Part shown: positions 35,001-46,679 of the stretch, piece by piece | Numbering within the stretch: the first letter of the stretch is position 1 | How the letters are laid out: every line of letters starts with the position of its first letter | DNA from: Ditylenchus dipsaci | Taxonomy: Eukaryota; Nematoda; Chromadorea; Rhabditida; Anguinidae | Direction of reading: 5' to 3' | Assembly: GCA_004194705.1 (NCBI GenBank) | Contig: SADC01001291.1 | Coordinates: 1,364,001-1,428,000 of the forward strand | Length of the DNA: 64,000 bases | Made by a program: the position numbers and the translations under genes | The notes under the pieces: generated by a model | Seen by the model: the letters and a program-made list of their open reading frames with translations, nothing else | Told to the model about the DNA's origin: nothing | Database searches by the model: none

Positions 35001-38000
35001 TTAATGCTAGAAAAAAGAGAAAGCCTTCAGATCTAGCTCCAAAATTTTAAAGCTTTTGTTCCGGCTCTGCTCCATGTTTTTTAAATCTCTAGCTTCAGCT
35101 CAGATTTTTTTTCAAAATTTCGTTCCGGCTACGAATTTTTAAGAGCTGTCTCAAGCCGGAGTCAGAGGCTTGTTTATGACTGGCCACCAAAATAGGTCCC
35201 AATAATCAGAGTAGACAAATCATAAAAATTCCAATTTTACTTTTCTAATCTGCTAATTCTAATAATTTTTCAGTACATTCACACCTTGGAAGAGTTTAGA
35301 GAAGGTATATATGGTAGCATTCTCAAAAAAGTGTCCAACAATCTAACCATCGATGTCCAACCAGCGCCCCCGCCACAAGAAGAAACAGCAGCTTACGCAT
35401 CAGAAGGCGACAAACGCTTCCTTTCCACCTTCTCGCCCATCAAGAGGAGACATGCTCCAGAGGTTGACCAGAACAGGGAGTTGCCAGAAAAAAGAGGAAG
35501 GCCACTGAGGTGTGTTCAACAGCTCCCTCTTCGTCTTCTTCATCCACAACTACCACAACTCCACCTGATGATCCTATTGTTAAAGCTACTACTACTACCA
35601 GCACACCAATCAACAATCCAGATGTGGACAATGGTAGGATATTTCAAAAACTAATAAAAAAAAGCTGAAATTAATTTTACTCGTCAAATTAGTCATTGTC
35701 TTGGCCGGAGTGCACAATGTGTGTGTCGCCCGAAAACGACCAAAATCATCTCAATCGTGCTTCTTTTCATCTTTAACGTGCAGAAAACACGTTTTCAAGA
35801 TTGGGAAAGCACTTTTTCCAGAGAAAAAAAATTTCAGATTTTTTTTGCCTTGGTCTCCCGAAGCAAAAAATGTGAAAAATATCCAAAAAAATATTTTTGA
35901 ATTGCCGCCAAACATTTTTAATGGAATAAGGGCTGTATAGAGAGGAGAAGGGAATAAAAGGGGCCACTTTCAAAGAAAAAGTAAAAGAGTGAATGTTTGT
36001 GTTAAGTTGACTGACTTACAATGTTTTCTACATGGGACGTCGCAAAAATAGACTCTACATGCGTTTTTTGATCAAGAGTACTTCTCGGAATCATGTCTAA
36101 GGTATGTGGGTGTGCGCATCTCAACTCCAAGCCCCCTGCACCCCGAAGGGGGTGCAGGGGCTTAAGAGTTGAGATGCGCACACCCACATACCTTAGACAC
36201 AAATCACTCGAAAGTGACTCTGGATGCATGAAAAAGCATGCATACCAGAGTTTATTTATGCGGTAGGCCCCAGTCAACAAACTATGTTCAACATCTTCTT
36301 GTTAAAGGACCATGAAACTTGATAAGCACAGCAATTTGCGGAATTCGAATTCGCGCGGGACCACCCTAATTTTGTCCATAATATTATTGAATTAATTTTT
36401 TGTGTGCACTGAAAATTTTAATTTCATTTATGAGTAAACTTTTAACTTAATCTTACACAAGTAGATATGGTGCAGTGAAAGCAGGATAGGTCGTCTGATC
36501 TGGCAATGTCGAGCAACGTTGTGCTCGATTAGTAAGCGGTTCTATATTTTGAAAAAATTTTGTATGCAAACAAAAAACAATTTGAAAACATTATTGACAA
36601 AATTAGTGTGGTCCCGCGCGAATTCAAAATTTCCAAATTGCTGTGCTTATCAAGTTGCATGGTCTTTTAATGGGGGTGCTTGTTAATCAGTGGCCCTCTT
36701 TTGTCCCTTCCCCTCTCAATACAGCCCTAATTCCCTTTAAAAATGTTTCGGCGGGAATTCAAAATAATATTTTTTTGCACATTTTTCACATTTTTACATT
36801 GGGGACCAAGGCAAAAAAAATTATGAAAAATTTTTTTCTTGAGAAAAAGTGCTTTTCCAATCCTAAAAACGTGTTTTCTGCACGTTAAAGAAGAAAAGAA
36901 GCACGATTGAGATGATTTTTGGACCTTCGGACCAGCTAGAGGTGCCGTTATATCAGGGGTCAGCTTTGTCGCATTTCTTTGTAAAAAATTTGACCAAAAT
37001 TATTCCAAAATTTGACTGGACAAATGAGTATTTTGACAGAGTAAAACAATTTGAACCAAAATTCAATAAAAATAACCAATTTTAAGCGCTTACCCTTGCT
37101 GCAAACTACATGTCTCAAAACCTGCCTAAGTCAGCAGAACCTAACACTCCAAAGGCCTTCACCTCCGATCCAAGACTACTGCGAGGTCAGGTCAAATCTG
37201 GGCCAAGTAGAGTGGTTAAGCAACCAGTAGTTACCGCAACAACAGTAGCAAACAATGCTTCGGACTTAGCTCAGCCGGCGCAAACCCAGGTGGAATGTGT
37301 GGAAAAACCTGTGGGCAAGTCAGGAATGTGGTTGGAAGTCAAAGATCCGCAAGGCAGCATCTACTACTACCATCGAGAAACCAGGCAATCGGCTTGGGTG
37401 TTGCCTCCCGAGGAGCAAACCACACCACCAAAAGTCAAGGGGAGAAGCCAGCTACTACTACTTCGCTTGTTGCTGCTCCCAAAGACACTCCATCAGCTAG
37501 TACTGCAGCCAGAGCCAACTTCAAACAGGAAATAGTCTCTTTTGCGGAGAAGTACATGAAGCCCTACAGAAAAAGATTCTTCAGCAGTAGTGTCGAATTT
37601 GCTCATTTTTTGAGAAAGGTAGGCTTTCGAGCATTTCAGTATGATTTGAAAAATAGTTAGACAGGCTAGGTTCTTTTTGGCTTAAAATTATGACTGATTG
37701 AGGTAGTTTTCTTCGTAAAAAGAAAGATTACAGAACATTAATTTCAAAAGACAAAAAAGTTTGGATATATACCCGACCCTAGATTCGATAACCCTATAAA
37801 TGAGTGCATACAGTCAAATCTCGATTTAACGAGCCCCACCTCAAGTTCGTTCCCACCTAGGGTCCGACACTTTTTTAAACTGATTTTAAAAGCGCTTGTC
37901 AGTTCTGTTTCCACATTCTAGTCGCAAATATTGCAAGGATTCCGATATTGCCTATCGTTTTTCATAAACCTGAAGTTTTTGGCTTGAGTTCAGAATTAAT

Positions 38001-41000
38001 AACCGTTTTTTTTGCATCGAGAGTCACTTTCGAGTGATTTGTGTCTAAGGTATGTGGGTGTGCGCATCTCAACTCCAAGCCCCAATCCCCTTGCGCCCCC
38101 GAAGGGGGTTAGAGAGTTAGAGATGCGCGCGCGCACTTACCTTAGATACGATTCCGAGAAGTACACTTGATCATAAAATGCATATAGAGTCTATTTTTGC
38201 CACTGCACAAGTTGAAAACATGGTAAGACAGTGAAGGAATACAAAAAATTACTCTTTTAACGTTCTGCCATGAAAGTGGCCCTCTTTCATTTCCTTCACC
38301 TCCAATACAGCCCTTATTCCTTTTAAAGAGGCATGGTCACCTGTCTTTGAATTTGTCCCGCCAATTCAAATTTTTTCCCGAATCATTAAACTTCTGTACA
38401 GATTTTTTAGATTTGTTTCTAAGAAAAGAAGGCCTAGAATTTAATTTTAGGTATAGTTTTGTTAGAAACGAAGCTGAAAAACCCGTAAACAAGTTCAATG
38501 ATTCGGAATTTTTTTGAATTGGCAGGGACAAAATTTGTAACAGGTGACCATGCCCCTTTAAAATTCAAAAGGCGCCAATTTAAAATTTTCAAATTTTGAC
38601 TAAAAACCATGATAACCCCTTGTCGTTCGAAAAAACACTTTTTCTCAGAATCGAAAAAAAAACAGCCGGCTTTCTCATGAAATCGGGGTCGAGAAACACG
38701 AATACAGTCGACGCTCTCCATTGCGTCCCCCCCAAAAAGTTCGTTCCCACCTCGGGTCCGACACTTTTTTAGCTCAATTTTTGAAGTTTTATTCACAACT
38801 GATTCGTCAGTCTGGTCGGAAATATCGCAAGGATTCCGATTTTGCCGGTCGTTTTTGCAGAAAACAATGATTTTAACATTTAAAAAGCAAAAACTCCCAT
38901 TAATATACACCGAAATCCAAAACAGGTGTATGTTAATGGGAGTTTTTGCTTTTTAAATGTCAAATCATTGTTTTCTGCAAAAATGTTCGTCACTGCAACC
39001 AGGTTTTGCTTTTAAAACCAAAAGCTTTGATTTTTTGAAAAACGATCGGCAAAATCGGAATTTTTGCGATATTTTCGACCAGAATGTTGAAGCAGAACTG
39101 ACAATATGCTTTTAAACCCAGCTTTAAAAAAGTGTCGGACCCTAGGTGGGAACGAACTTGAGGTGGGGGTCGTTAAATCGAGGTTTAACAGTAACAAAAA
39201 TTGATGCCGAACCCACTGGAAATCTCTCTTTTAACCCTAGAAAAGGCACGTTAAAATTGCCGTTTCTGAACCACGTGATCACATTGTCGTCATACTAAAA
39301 AAGCTTGACTTCGAAATGATAATTGGTTACAGACCCAGAAAGTTTTATTATTTTGTAATTTTTATTTTTTTCAATGGGCTACAATAAAACTCATACAAAC
39401 CGTTTTTGAAACCCATCAAAAAAATTTGTATAAAAACATAATGAGACTCTCAGAGTTTCGAAGCCATCATTGTTTCGCAACTAAATTCGTTCATATATGA
39501 CCACAATGTGGTCACGTGGCTCAGAACGTGCATCACTTTAAATTAGGTTATAATTCTGCCGGGTATTGTCTCTTCAGCCCTAAAATATGCTATTTTGAAG
39601 CTGGGATTATTATATTCCTAGATTATCTTACCGTTTTTCGAAGTGTGCTTTATAAGAGTCAAACTGAGGCACACAAATTTGACATGACAACATTGTGGTC
39701 AACGTGCCCTTTCTATGGTTAAGAATAAAAGTACCCTTGAATGTTTATTCGCTCAGCCATTCGCTTAGCCGAAAAAAAAACCTGTCCGTAGTCTACTGCA
39801 GCCATTAATTTTTTTAAAAGGGCCTTGCTGTCTTCGACAACGGCTCTCCCCCGCCAATTCAAAAAAAATCTCAATCATTGAACCTCTGTACGGACTTTTT
39901 AAAGGGAGGGTGAAAGCTGTTAAGGAGATAGTCTCGACCAGTGCTGTAAATGTCACCGGTGCGGTGCCCAGTGCCGAAATTTTAGAGGTCGGTGACCGGT
40001 GCGGTGCCCGGTGCCAAATTTTTCCAGGCCGGTGCCCGGTGCGGTACCGGTGCCGAAATTCCAAAATTTACAGCACTGGTTTCGACACGAAAGGATTTAT
40101 CCACGTTTTTTGGTTTTTAACTATGGGTTTCGAGCCGTGTTTTGTCCACAATTCGGTGTTGTGGTATCAGACAAACTTGTGCAGAATTAAAAATTGGTTT
40201 AGCATCATAAATATCAGAATTTCTAAATCCCTTCAAAAAATGCCCTCAAAACTGAAATGTAAAAGCAAACGAATCAACTATTTTTGGATGGCTTTTTTCC
40301 CTTTTTCATTTCCGTTTTTGGGCCATTTTTTGAAAGAATTTAGGAATTCTGATATTGATGATGCTAATCCTACTTTTAATTTTGCACAAGTTTGTCTGAT
40401 ACCACAACACCGAATTGTCGACAAAATATGGCTCCAAAACAATGTTTAAAAACACAAAACTTGCATCAACCCTTTCGTGTCGAGACTATCTCCTTAACAG
40501 CTTTCACCCTCTCTTTAATTTGGTTTCTAACAAAACAAGGCCTAGAATCAAATTTTAGGGTAGTTTTCTTAGAAACCAAGCTTAAAAATTTGTACAGAAG
40601 CCCAATGATTTGGCGAAAATTTTTGAATTGGCATGGGAAAATCAAGAACGCGTGGCCATGGCCCTTTACAAACTCCAACCATTAGAATTTAAAATGAACA
40701 TGAGACTCAATGTGTTATTACACGCCAAAACCTGAATACAAAATGCAAGTCTAGAGCTCAATTTTTCAGATCACCAAAAAAGTGATAGAAAGCCAAGACA
40801 AATGCAGCAACCATCAACTGGACTTCAACGAGGGAGTGCAGTCGAGTATCAAGCGGTTATTGGAGGACTACATCCGGCTATTTAACAAACAGCAAGTCTT
40901 GCCTCCCCACAAGCTTTGCCCTCCAAACAGGCAGCAATATAGTCCAATGCACGGTCACACTTACTCAACCACCCAAAATATCACATCGTCTTTCTATCAT

Positions 41001-41141
41001 CACCTATATTGTTCACTGCCCCACCCACAGCTGCCTCTTACCTTCTATATATTGTTGTTATTATTGTCGGTAAATACAGTCGTCGCTTTCCAAAGATGCC
41101 CTTCTTCTACAGCTACTGCTGCTATTGTTGTGTGTAAATAG
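23097..41141 (+). CDS. SETD2: SETD2-type histone H3 lysine-36 methyltransferase
   Basis: It trimethylates H3K36 on transcribed chromatin in the nucleus. Exon starts are 23097, 24567, 24690, 25340, 25553, 26359, 27289, 27542, 27886, 28811, 28944, 29074, 29489, 30324, 30477, 31310, 31660, 32270, 32380, 32561, 33071, 33746, 34361, 34652, 35274, 37087 and 40770. Disordered N-terminus, then AWS (CICEPTK...CGPGCPSGKYC), SET (FIIEYVGEV, NHHYF-like HKHHYFMAL, RFINHSCDPN), post-SET (CYCGSSNCTGYIG), an RS-like Ser-rich exon, a WW motif (MWLEV..GSIYYYH.....AW) and an SRI-like end (FKQEIVSFAEKYMKPYRKRF). Six breaks need one added base each; no alternative introns fit most of them. The final exon end is uncertain. 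An acceptor (ctcttttcag) in the 5'UTR at about 23055 implies an upstream noncoding exon. Confidence 0.9.
23495..23645. mobile_element. Near-perfect palindrome in SETD2 intron 1
   Basis: ggccagcgacagctagggac at the left and gtcccaagctgtcgctggcc at the right close a hairpin. Its inner arms are caatttaaattg and attcggcaaatatttaccg. Confidence 0.8.
23815..23970. mobile_element. MITE with gccgtattcactttattaa ends
   Basis: The left gccgtattcactttattaa and right ttaagagagtgaatacggta are inverted. The internal ccatggagagttatttttca matches the copies at 9.96 and 28.1 kb. Confidence 0.7.
24240..24475. mobile_element. Dispersed repeat with CTAxTAGCGAAT ends (also at 44.4 kb)
   Basis: gcgctactagcgaata and gattcgctagcagg close the unit. 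The interior atccgaccttttaaaaattg, ggggtaggccagcgta and gaagttgtgactaat is shared with 44363-44610. Confidence 0.75.
24900..25312. mobile_element. Palindrome with ccaaattattctttta tandem ends in SETD2 intron 3
   Basis: Two or three units of gccaaattattc flank arms carrying gatagcttat, caacaaggagtcagttgata and gagaaatac. The right end stops within about 10 nt of the next SETD2 exon acceptor region. Confidence 0.8.
25877..26301. mobile_element. TA-flanked pogo/Tigger-type MITE in SETD2 intron
   Basis: CAGTCGACGCTCCCAATAAC and its inverse, with TA outside. Inner arms hold acatacaccccaaaagttcg, gtccgacacttttt and ggattccgatttt; the hairpin tip is at aactcctattaacatacacc. The following SETD2 acceptor is 57 bp away. 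Confidence 0.85.
26952..27240. mobile_element. Mariner-like end plus palindrome in SETD2 intron
   Basis: tacagggtgtttcaagaaat at 26954 resembles a mariner end, but no partner end is seen. A palindrome follows (aacacgatttttgcttggtc with gaccaaccaaaaatcgtgat). Related words recur at 50450-50620 in a CTDSPL2 intron. Confidence 0.5.
28107..28366. mobile_element. MITE with accgtatttactgtattaa ends in SETD2 intron
   Basis: The left taccgtatttactgtattaa and right ttaatacagtaaatacggta are inverted. ccccatggggagttattttt follows the left end, as in the related copies. Confidence 0.8.
28501..28740. mobile_element. TTAA-type palindromic MITE in SETD2 intron
   Basis: AGGAGCATGGTAACCTG at the left follows TTAA; the right end reads acagatgaccatgcccct, with ttga in place of the second TTAA. 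Arms include ctttctaac and aggtatagttttattagaaa. Confidence 0.7.
30714..30892. mobile_element. TA-flanked pogo/Tigger-type MITE in SETD2 intron
   Basis: CAGTCGAGTCTCGATTTAAC and its inverse lie between TA dinucleotides. Several gatttaacgtacccc subterminal units stand on the left arm. Confidence 0.85.
32118..32223. mobile_element. Short TTAA-flanked MITE in SETD2 intron
   Basis: AGGGGCATGCCCGTGCGTT and its inverse (cgcacgggcatgctcct) are flanked by TTAA. At 106 bp it is the smallest member of the family. Confidence 0.85.
35745..36945. mobile_element. Long palindrome in SETD2 intron with nested MITE
   Basis: The outer arms share cgtgcttcttttc, cgtgcagaaaacacgttttc, tgccttggtct and gggctgtat, inverted. 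The core (36090-36200) is the GC-rich family (gcgcatctcaactcc, gaaggggg, gatgcgcacacccac). The right half is broken by the TTAA-flanked MITE at 36306-36666. Confidence 0.8.
36306..36666. mobile_element. Nested TTAA-flanked MITE
   Basis: AGGACCATGAAACTTGATAA and an inverted end (ttatcaagttgcatggtctt) are bounded by TTAA at 36302-36305 and 36667-36670. gcgcgggaccac pairs with gtggtcccgcgc. It inserted into the older palindrome. Confidence 0.8.
37811..39191. mobile_element. Pogo/Tigger-type element stuffed with nested repeats
   Basis: TA-flanked ends (CAGTCAAATCTCGATTTAAC; right end gttaaatcgaggtttaacag) enclose inverted blocks gttcgttcccacctagggtc and gtccgacacttttt. Inside sit a GC-rich core copy (about 38010-38220), a TTAA-flanked MITE (38328-38557), a fragment of the 61.6/63.2 kb palindrome arm (38565-38710) and a partial second pogo MITE (38704-38990). 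Confidence 0.75.
38328..38557. mobile_element. TTAA-flanked MITE nested in a pogo-type element
   Basis: AGAGGCATGGTCACCTG and an inverted end (acaggtgaccatgcccc) lie between TTAA at 38324-38327 and 38558-38561. Arms carry aacttctgtac and tttctaag-type words of the family. Confidence 0.75.
39818..40670. mobile_element. Large diverged palindrome in SETD2 intron
   Basis: gaaagctgttaaggagatag near 39915 pairs with ctatctccttaacagctttc near 40490, and ccgtgttttgtccacaattc pairs with an inverted copy near 40430. The left part holds repeated ggtgccggtgcggtgcccgg words (39950-40075). Confidence 0.65.
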
Positions 41142-42690
41142 ATAGACCATGACCATTATATAAATCAGTGTGGGTGCAGTAGCTAACACAGAAACACCAT
41201 CACTACCATTACATATCACCTGCACCAATTTGGTAAAACAAACCCACAAACTATAATTTTAAATGCCATTTTAAATTAGCAGGGAATCTTGTGGTTTGTT
41301 AGGCTCCAAATTTTTTTGTTTGACAAAAATAAAAAATGTATGTAAAAGAAGTATTTACAGAAAACACAGCACTTTGGAATATATTCAAAGTTATAATTTC
41401 ACTTCAGAAACAGTCCACAGAGTGACGTTATCACCAGAGTCGACTGTAGTTGATATTTCATAAATACACTATCATCAACTACACATTCGACTTTGTATAT
41501 ACAGCACCTACAGGCGTAGCCAGCGGGTGGGGAGGGGGTTGAAGGGGCTGAAGCCGCCTTGCCTAATTCAAAAAAAAACTGACGTACATTACTCGGACAC
41601 AAGGATTGCATCACATGAGTATTATATAGGAAATATTGTAAGGAATATTTTCGTGCCTTTCGATTTTTCGTAAATGTTGAACTGTGACTACTCGCAGTAT
41701 TCAGGATCAGAATTTCTCGAAATTTCGGGGTTCTGAAAAAATCTGCAAGAATTCCGATCATAATGCCAAGTACTTAGAGAATACCGTATACCGTACTTCC
41801 TCTAATAAGCCAGCATGGTGGCTTATTTTCCGACTAATGATCACTGGGTACAGCGACTAGGTACCGTATTTCTTCTAATTGCCGACCCCTCATCCAATTG
41901 CCGCCCCTCTAATTGCCGATTTTATCTGTGTTAAGGGCAAGCGACACACCATTAGCAAGCCCAAAAAAGAGCTTTTTCATGAGTATATGAGAACATGCTG
42001 TACTCACTAATTACACTGCTCACCAACCTAAAAAAACCATACCTGACCAGTGCACCGAATTTCAAATGCGGCACCGGCACCGGTGCCGGCACCTAGCTGA
42101 ACATATGCACCGGCACCGGTGCCGGCAGTGGCAAACTGCCACTAACAGTCGATGTGAGTCCATTGGTAATTTGGTAGACTTCCACTGGCAATTTGCTCGG
42201 CTTCCACTGGATTAAATTTAGCTGTGAAGGCAAACAGTCAAATTTGACAGACCCCCAAGTGCACCCCCCCCTTCGGATTTTTTTTGTACTTTTAAAGAAA
42301 AATACCCATTTTTAGCTGAAAGTTTTTATTATATACATGTATATGCAAAATATATGCAAAAATTCCTCAGCAAACCATTCACGAAGCAAATTTTAAAAAA
42401 ATACTTGGTCGCTGAGATATGACTTAAAGTTGAAGTGTCAATTTAAAAATGACCATTCAACTTTAACTTTCAACTTTCAAAAGGACGGTGCACTTGGGGT
42501 TTACGTCAAATTTCAGTCAAAAAACTTTTTTTCAAAAAAACCAGCTTCTTATTAAAAAAAGTATCACAAAACAACCTTTTATTGTTTTTAGCATGCTTTT
42601 TAGCTTCTTAGCAGGTTCACGTGCTCATATGCAACATGTATATTCTGAGATCAGAGAAATTGAAAAGGATTGTAGTAAGGCGACATTTGG
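41142..42690. other. Intergenic stretch without a recognised gene
   Basis: It contains AATAAA near 41328 (possible SETD2 poly(A) signal), fragments of the accgtattt-cctctaat MITE family (41790-41940), a GC-rich self-complementary patch with gcaccggcaccggtgccggc units (42085-42130), and AT-rich DNA. No frame with coding character was found. Confidence 0.6.
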
Positions 42691-42694
42691 CTAA

Positions 42695-43368
42695 AGTACA
42701 GTATATGTCATAGCCGGAAATCTTCACAAGTCATGTTTTTTCAGCATTTTAGCACCTAAAACATACAAAAAACACGTTTTCCGGCCCCGGACGGCCATTT
42801 TTTGAAAAAAAATTTTTGATTAAAATGACCAAAACCATGATACCCTATACCCACCCAAATGTGTTTTTTCAAGTGTTTCCAAACACCCTATATCAACCTA
42901 AAATCATCTCAGGAGTTCAAAAAAGACATTATTTTTGAATTCTGGTCGATAAAAATTGAGTTTTGGGTCACCTAAAAGGACCCTTTTTGACCAATTTTAA
43001 GGGAATTTAGGGCTGTATTGGGGTGGAAAGGACCAAAAAGGGGCCACTTTTGTACAAAAAGAAAGATGTTGAACATAGTTTTGTTGACTGGGGCCTACCT
43101 TTGCCCAGCTCCAGTGACCAAAACATGGTAAAACCGTCAAATGGTCGAAATTTAAAAATGCCCAACCATAACCCAACCATATGCCCAACCATATTTTCAA
43201 CCGTAGGGTGGGTATCATGGTTTTGGTCATTTTTACTTAAAAAAATTTTTTTGAAAAAATGGCCTTCCGGGCCTTAAAAACGCGTTTTCTGTACGTTTTT
43301 AGTGCTAAAACGTTGAAAAAACATGGTTTTTGAAGATTTCCGGCTATGACATATACTGTACTCCTGTC
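42695..43368. mobile_element. Palindrome with tacagtatatgtcatagccgg ends
   Basis: Arms share gccggaaatcttca, gttttttcagcattttagca, aaaacacgttttc and gaccaaaaccatgataccc, inverted. The spacer has the ggctgtattgggg...ggccactttt block found in other long palindromes. A direct repeat of the segment gtgtttccaaacaccctata lies at 43845-43945. Confidence 0.75.
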
Positions 43369-44287
43369 CGACATTTTTTGTCACCATGACCATTAGCGCT
43401 CTTTTTCCGGCATCTCGTAGTTGCATATTTTCAAGCAGATTTTCGCATTTTCGTATGACAACCAGGAAAGAAATTAACAATGGCAGAAAAAAATTCCAGA
43501 ATAGTTAAATTCTTAATTGGCCAAATTTTGGACAACCGGCTCAAAGCGGTAAAAATAGTTATGGCGCGAATTTAAAAACTGTCGCTATTTTGAGAACAAG
43601 TGTTTGAAAATTTTTAACAATTTTTCTTTGCTCCCGTAAAAATCATCAAATGATTTGAAAAATTCAATGTGAAGCAATATTTCACACCTTTTGCACGACA
43701 TTGAGCAGTGCTTTCTAGAAATTTCTACATTCGTTGCATCCAACAAACGAAATACTTGATTTTTAAAAATTCGACTTACTTTGGCTAAATCAATTTTTGA
43801 CCCTACTTGGATATACCCCCCCCCCCAAATCAACTTTTTTTAAAAGTGTTTCCAAACACCTTATATCGACCTAAAATGGCCTCAGAAGTTCAAAAAAGAC
43901 ATTATTTTTAACTTCTGGTCAATAAAAAATCGAGTTTTGGACACTTTTAAATTTTGACTTTTTACCTGTTTTACCATGTTTTGGTCACTGGAGCTGGGCA
44001 AAATAGTCTCTAAATGCATTTTTGTTCAAGAGTCTTGCTCGGAATTATGTCTAAGATAAGTGAGTGCGCGCATCTCTAACCAACCAAGCCCCCTGCGTCC
44101 CCGAAGGGGCCGCACACACACATACCTGAGATGGTAAGTAAGCCCCCCCCCTGATGGTAAGTAAGCCCCCTGCACCCCTTCGGGGGTGCAGGGGCTTAAG
44201 AGTTAGCACGCACCCACATACCTTAGACATGATTCCGAGAAGTACTCTTGATCAAAAAATGTTTTAATGCATTTCACATGCTGAAAT

Positions 44288-44704
44288 GGCATACCGTATT
44301 TCCTCTAATAGGCGCCCCGGGGCGCTTATTTTTCAAATCTCTGAAAATTTCAAAATTGTGGCGCTAGTAGCGAATACCCCCCTCCCAACCATCCGACCTT
44401 TAAAAATTGCTGTAACTACCCTTGCAAACAACAAGTTTAGGCTTAGCCCTTAGGCTTGGGGTAGGCCAGCGTACGGAAGTTGTGACTAATAAAGAGTTTG
44501 CGCACATTTTCCGGGGTCTGGGACATAAATTTGGGTACTTTTTACTAAAGTAAAAAAAGTGAAAATCGTTGCGGGGGGGGAGGTGATTATTCGCTACTAG
44601 GGTCGAAATTGCCAAACAAAAATGGTCTTAACTCTGAAATTTCAGTCAAAATTTAGGGGGGGGGCGTTTATTAGAGCAGGGGCGTTTATTTGAGGTAATA
44701 CGGT
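44288..44704. mobile_element. MITE with accgtatttcctctaata ends carrying a nested repeat
   Basis: taccgtatttcctctaata at the left is loosely inverted at the right (ttgaggtaatacggta). The nested unit 44363-44610 is the CTAGTAGCGAAT family also at 24.24 kb. A GC-rich core copy lies just before it (44045-44230), partly rearranged. Confidence 0.7.
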
Positions 44705-45002
44705 AAAATGTTGAAAAATCTTGCCGAGCACCGTAAAAGGAAGTTTAGCCGGTCTTTTTTTTGTTGTTGATTTGTTCTACGGTTGTCTGAGCCGTAAAAT
44801 TTCTCGCTTTTCTCGCGGCGAGTCAATTTTCTAGGTGTTGCATGAAATTCATAATTTCTTTACAAATTATACAGTCAACTCTCGATTTAACGAACCTCTG
44901 GGGACCAACAGAAATGTTCGTTAAATCGAGTGTTGGTGAACAATCTTTATTGAAATGTTCGTTAAAAAAAGGGGGGGTGCCATTTAGGTTTGAAAAAGGG
45001 TA

Positions 45003-45824
45003 TACAACCAACTCGTTACAAATACTGACTCGTTACACCGACTCGTTACATTGACGACTCGTTACACCGACTCGTTACATTGACGAGTCGTTACACCGAC
45101 TCGTTACATTGACGACTCGTTACACCGACTCGTTACATTGACGACTCGTTACACCGACTCGTTACACTTTTTTTTTTCAAATTTGCAACTTAAACCTAAA
45201 AGTACTTTTTCGACCATTTGAAATGGATTTAGGGCCATGTTAGGGTGGGAAAGGACCAAAAAAGGGCCAATTTAGTGTGAAAAGGAAGATGTTGAACATA
45301 GTTTTGTTGACTGGGGCTACCGCATAAATAAACTCTGGTATGCATACATTTTTTATGCATCCAGAGTCACTTTCGAGTGATTTGCGTCTAAGGTATGTGG
45401 GTGTGCGCATCTCAACCCCAAGCAACCAAGCCCCCTGCGCCCCCGAAGGGGGCGCAGGGGCTTGGTTGGTTAGAGATGCGCGCACTCACTTCCCTTAGAC
45501 ATAATTCCGAGAAGACTTTTGATCAAAAATGCATTTAGAGACTATTTTTGCCCAGCTACAGTGACGAAAACATGCCAAAACAGGCAAATGGTCGAAATTT
45601 CAAAGTGCCAAAAGCTCGACTTTTATAGCAACTTCACGAAATGAAAACATTTAAAAAGGTCAAAAATTGAACAGTCATTTGTTTTGGTAAAGATTTGGAA
45701 GTAATTGGAAAAGTGTAACGAGTCGGTGTAACGAGTCGTCAATGTAACGAGTCGGTGTAACGAGTCGTCAATGTAACGAGTCGGTGTAACGAGTCAGTAG
45801 TTGTAACGAGTCGGTTGGCAGTCT
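45003..45824. mobile_element. Foldback-like element with cgactcgttacattga tandem arms
   Basis: Arms of about 15 bp units (actcgttacaccg, actcgttacattgacg) at 45008-45165 run inverted at 45715-45815. Between them lies a copy of the ggctgtat/GC-core palindrome family. Confidence 0.8.
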
Positions 45825-45832
45825 GAAAGAGT

Positions 45833-46143
45833 GGCTTCCATGGCGCAGTGCGTAATTGCTCGCGTTTTTTGGCTCAAAATGGTGTTTTTCTGGTGTTGCA
45901 GGTTCAATCCCACGTAGGGGCACACTATTTTTTTTGGCTTGTTTGGCCAGTTTAGAGGTAATTTGGGTCGCTGATCCCGAATCTGGCGTCAAAAAAGTCT
46001 AATTAGTAATTACCTCTAAACTGGCCAAACAAGCCAAAAAAAATAGTGTGCCCGTACGTGGGATTGAACCTGCAACATAAAAAAACACCATTTTGGGCCA
46101 AAAAACGCGAGCACTTACGCACTGCGCCATGGAAGCCACTTAG
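45833..46143. mobile_element. Hairpin element with tRNA-like sequence in both arms
   Basis: Each arm holds an A-box-like word (tggcgcagtgcg) and a B-box match (ggttcaatccc) about 50 bp apart, followed by a run of eight T, as in a Pol III unit. The arms are near-identical inverted copies. I cannot fold a proper acceptor stem, so this is a tRNA-derived SINE-like hairpin rather than a tRNA gene. Confidence 0.65.
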
Positions 46144-46679
46144 TCACTAAATGGCTGGTATAATTCCATACTTTCGCAGAAAAAAACCTTGAGCAGACAA
46201 GAAAATACCCAATATTCGTTAAATCGAGAGTGGCTTTATTAGTAGGGATCCGAAAAAATGTTCGTTAAATCAAAAGTTTCGTTAAATCGAAGGTAAGCGT
46301 AACCTTACTTTAAATTTAACCAACCAAATCAGGCTAGGAGGTTCGTTAAATCGAGAGTTGACTGTATACTGATTTTTTTTATTATTAATAGATTATTAAT
46401 TCACACTAATTAATGATTACTAGTATAGCAATAAAAACTATGATCTATGTAGTAGTGGCAACAGCAGGTAATTATAGTGGATAACTAGATGGACAATGAT
46501 GAGTAGTAGCAATAATAATAACAACAACAAACAAATGAATCATGCAGTTAAGGAAGGTGCCACAATGGACAATATGGTTCTACAACAAATACGAAATTAG
46601 AAATTTTGCAGTTCATCGCCTAATATCTTTTTTATGTATCGGTAAATTATTGTTACGTGATTTTTTCACCTTAAAGTGG

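Larger units (their letters stand above)
44872..46364. mobile_element. Pogo/Tigger-type element with multiple nested insertions
   Basis: CAGTCAACTCTCGATTTAAC and its inverse are TA-flanked, with several internal gttcgttaaatcgag words. Nested inside are a Foldback-like unit (45003-45824), a palindromic GC-core element (about 45230-45600) and a hairpin carrying tRNA-like sequence (45833-46143). No transposase is left. Confidence 0.8.

Noticed and set aside
40782..41141. Whole C-terminal tail of the last SETD2 exon as certain protein
   Set aside because: Beyond the SRI-like helix region the frame becomes low-complexity. An end about 200 nt earlier after another frame slip is equally possible, so the end is kept only as provisional.
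41558..41790. Minus-strand 120-codon frame as a gene
   Set aside because: No recognisable domain, no splice context, and composition like the surrounding AT-rich DNA.
44980..45170. CRISPR-like direct repeats
   Set aside because: The units are contiguous and inverted again at 45.7 kb, with no unique spacers; the genome is eukaryotic.
45833..45935. Functional tRNA gene
   Set aside because: A and B boxes match, but no 7 bp acceptor stem or normal anticodon arm can be drawn, and the unit is duplicated in a hairpin.
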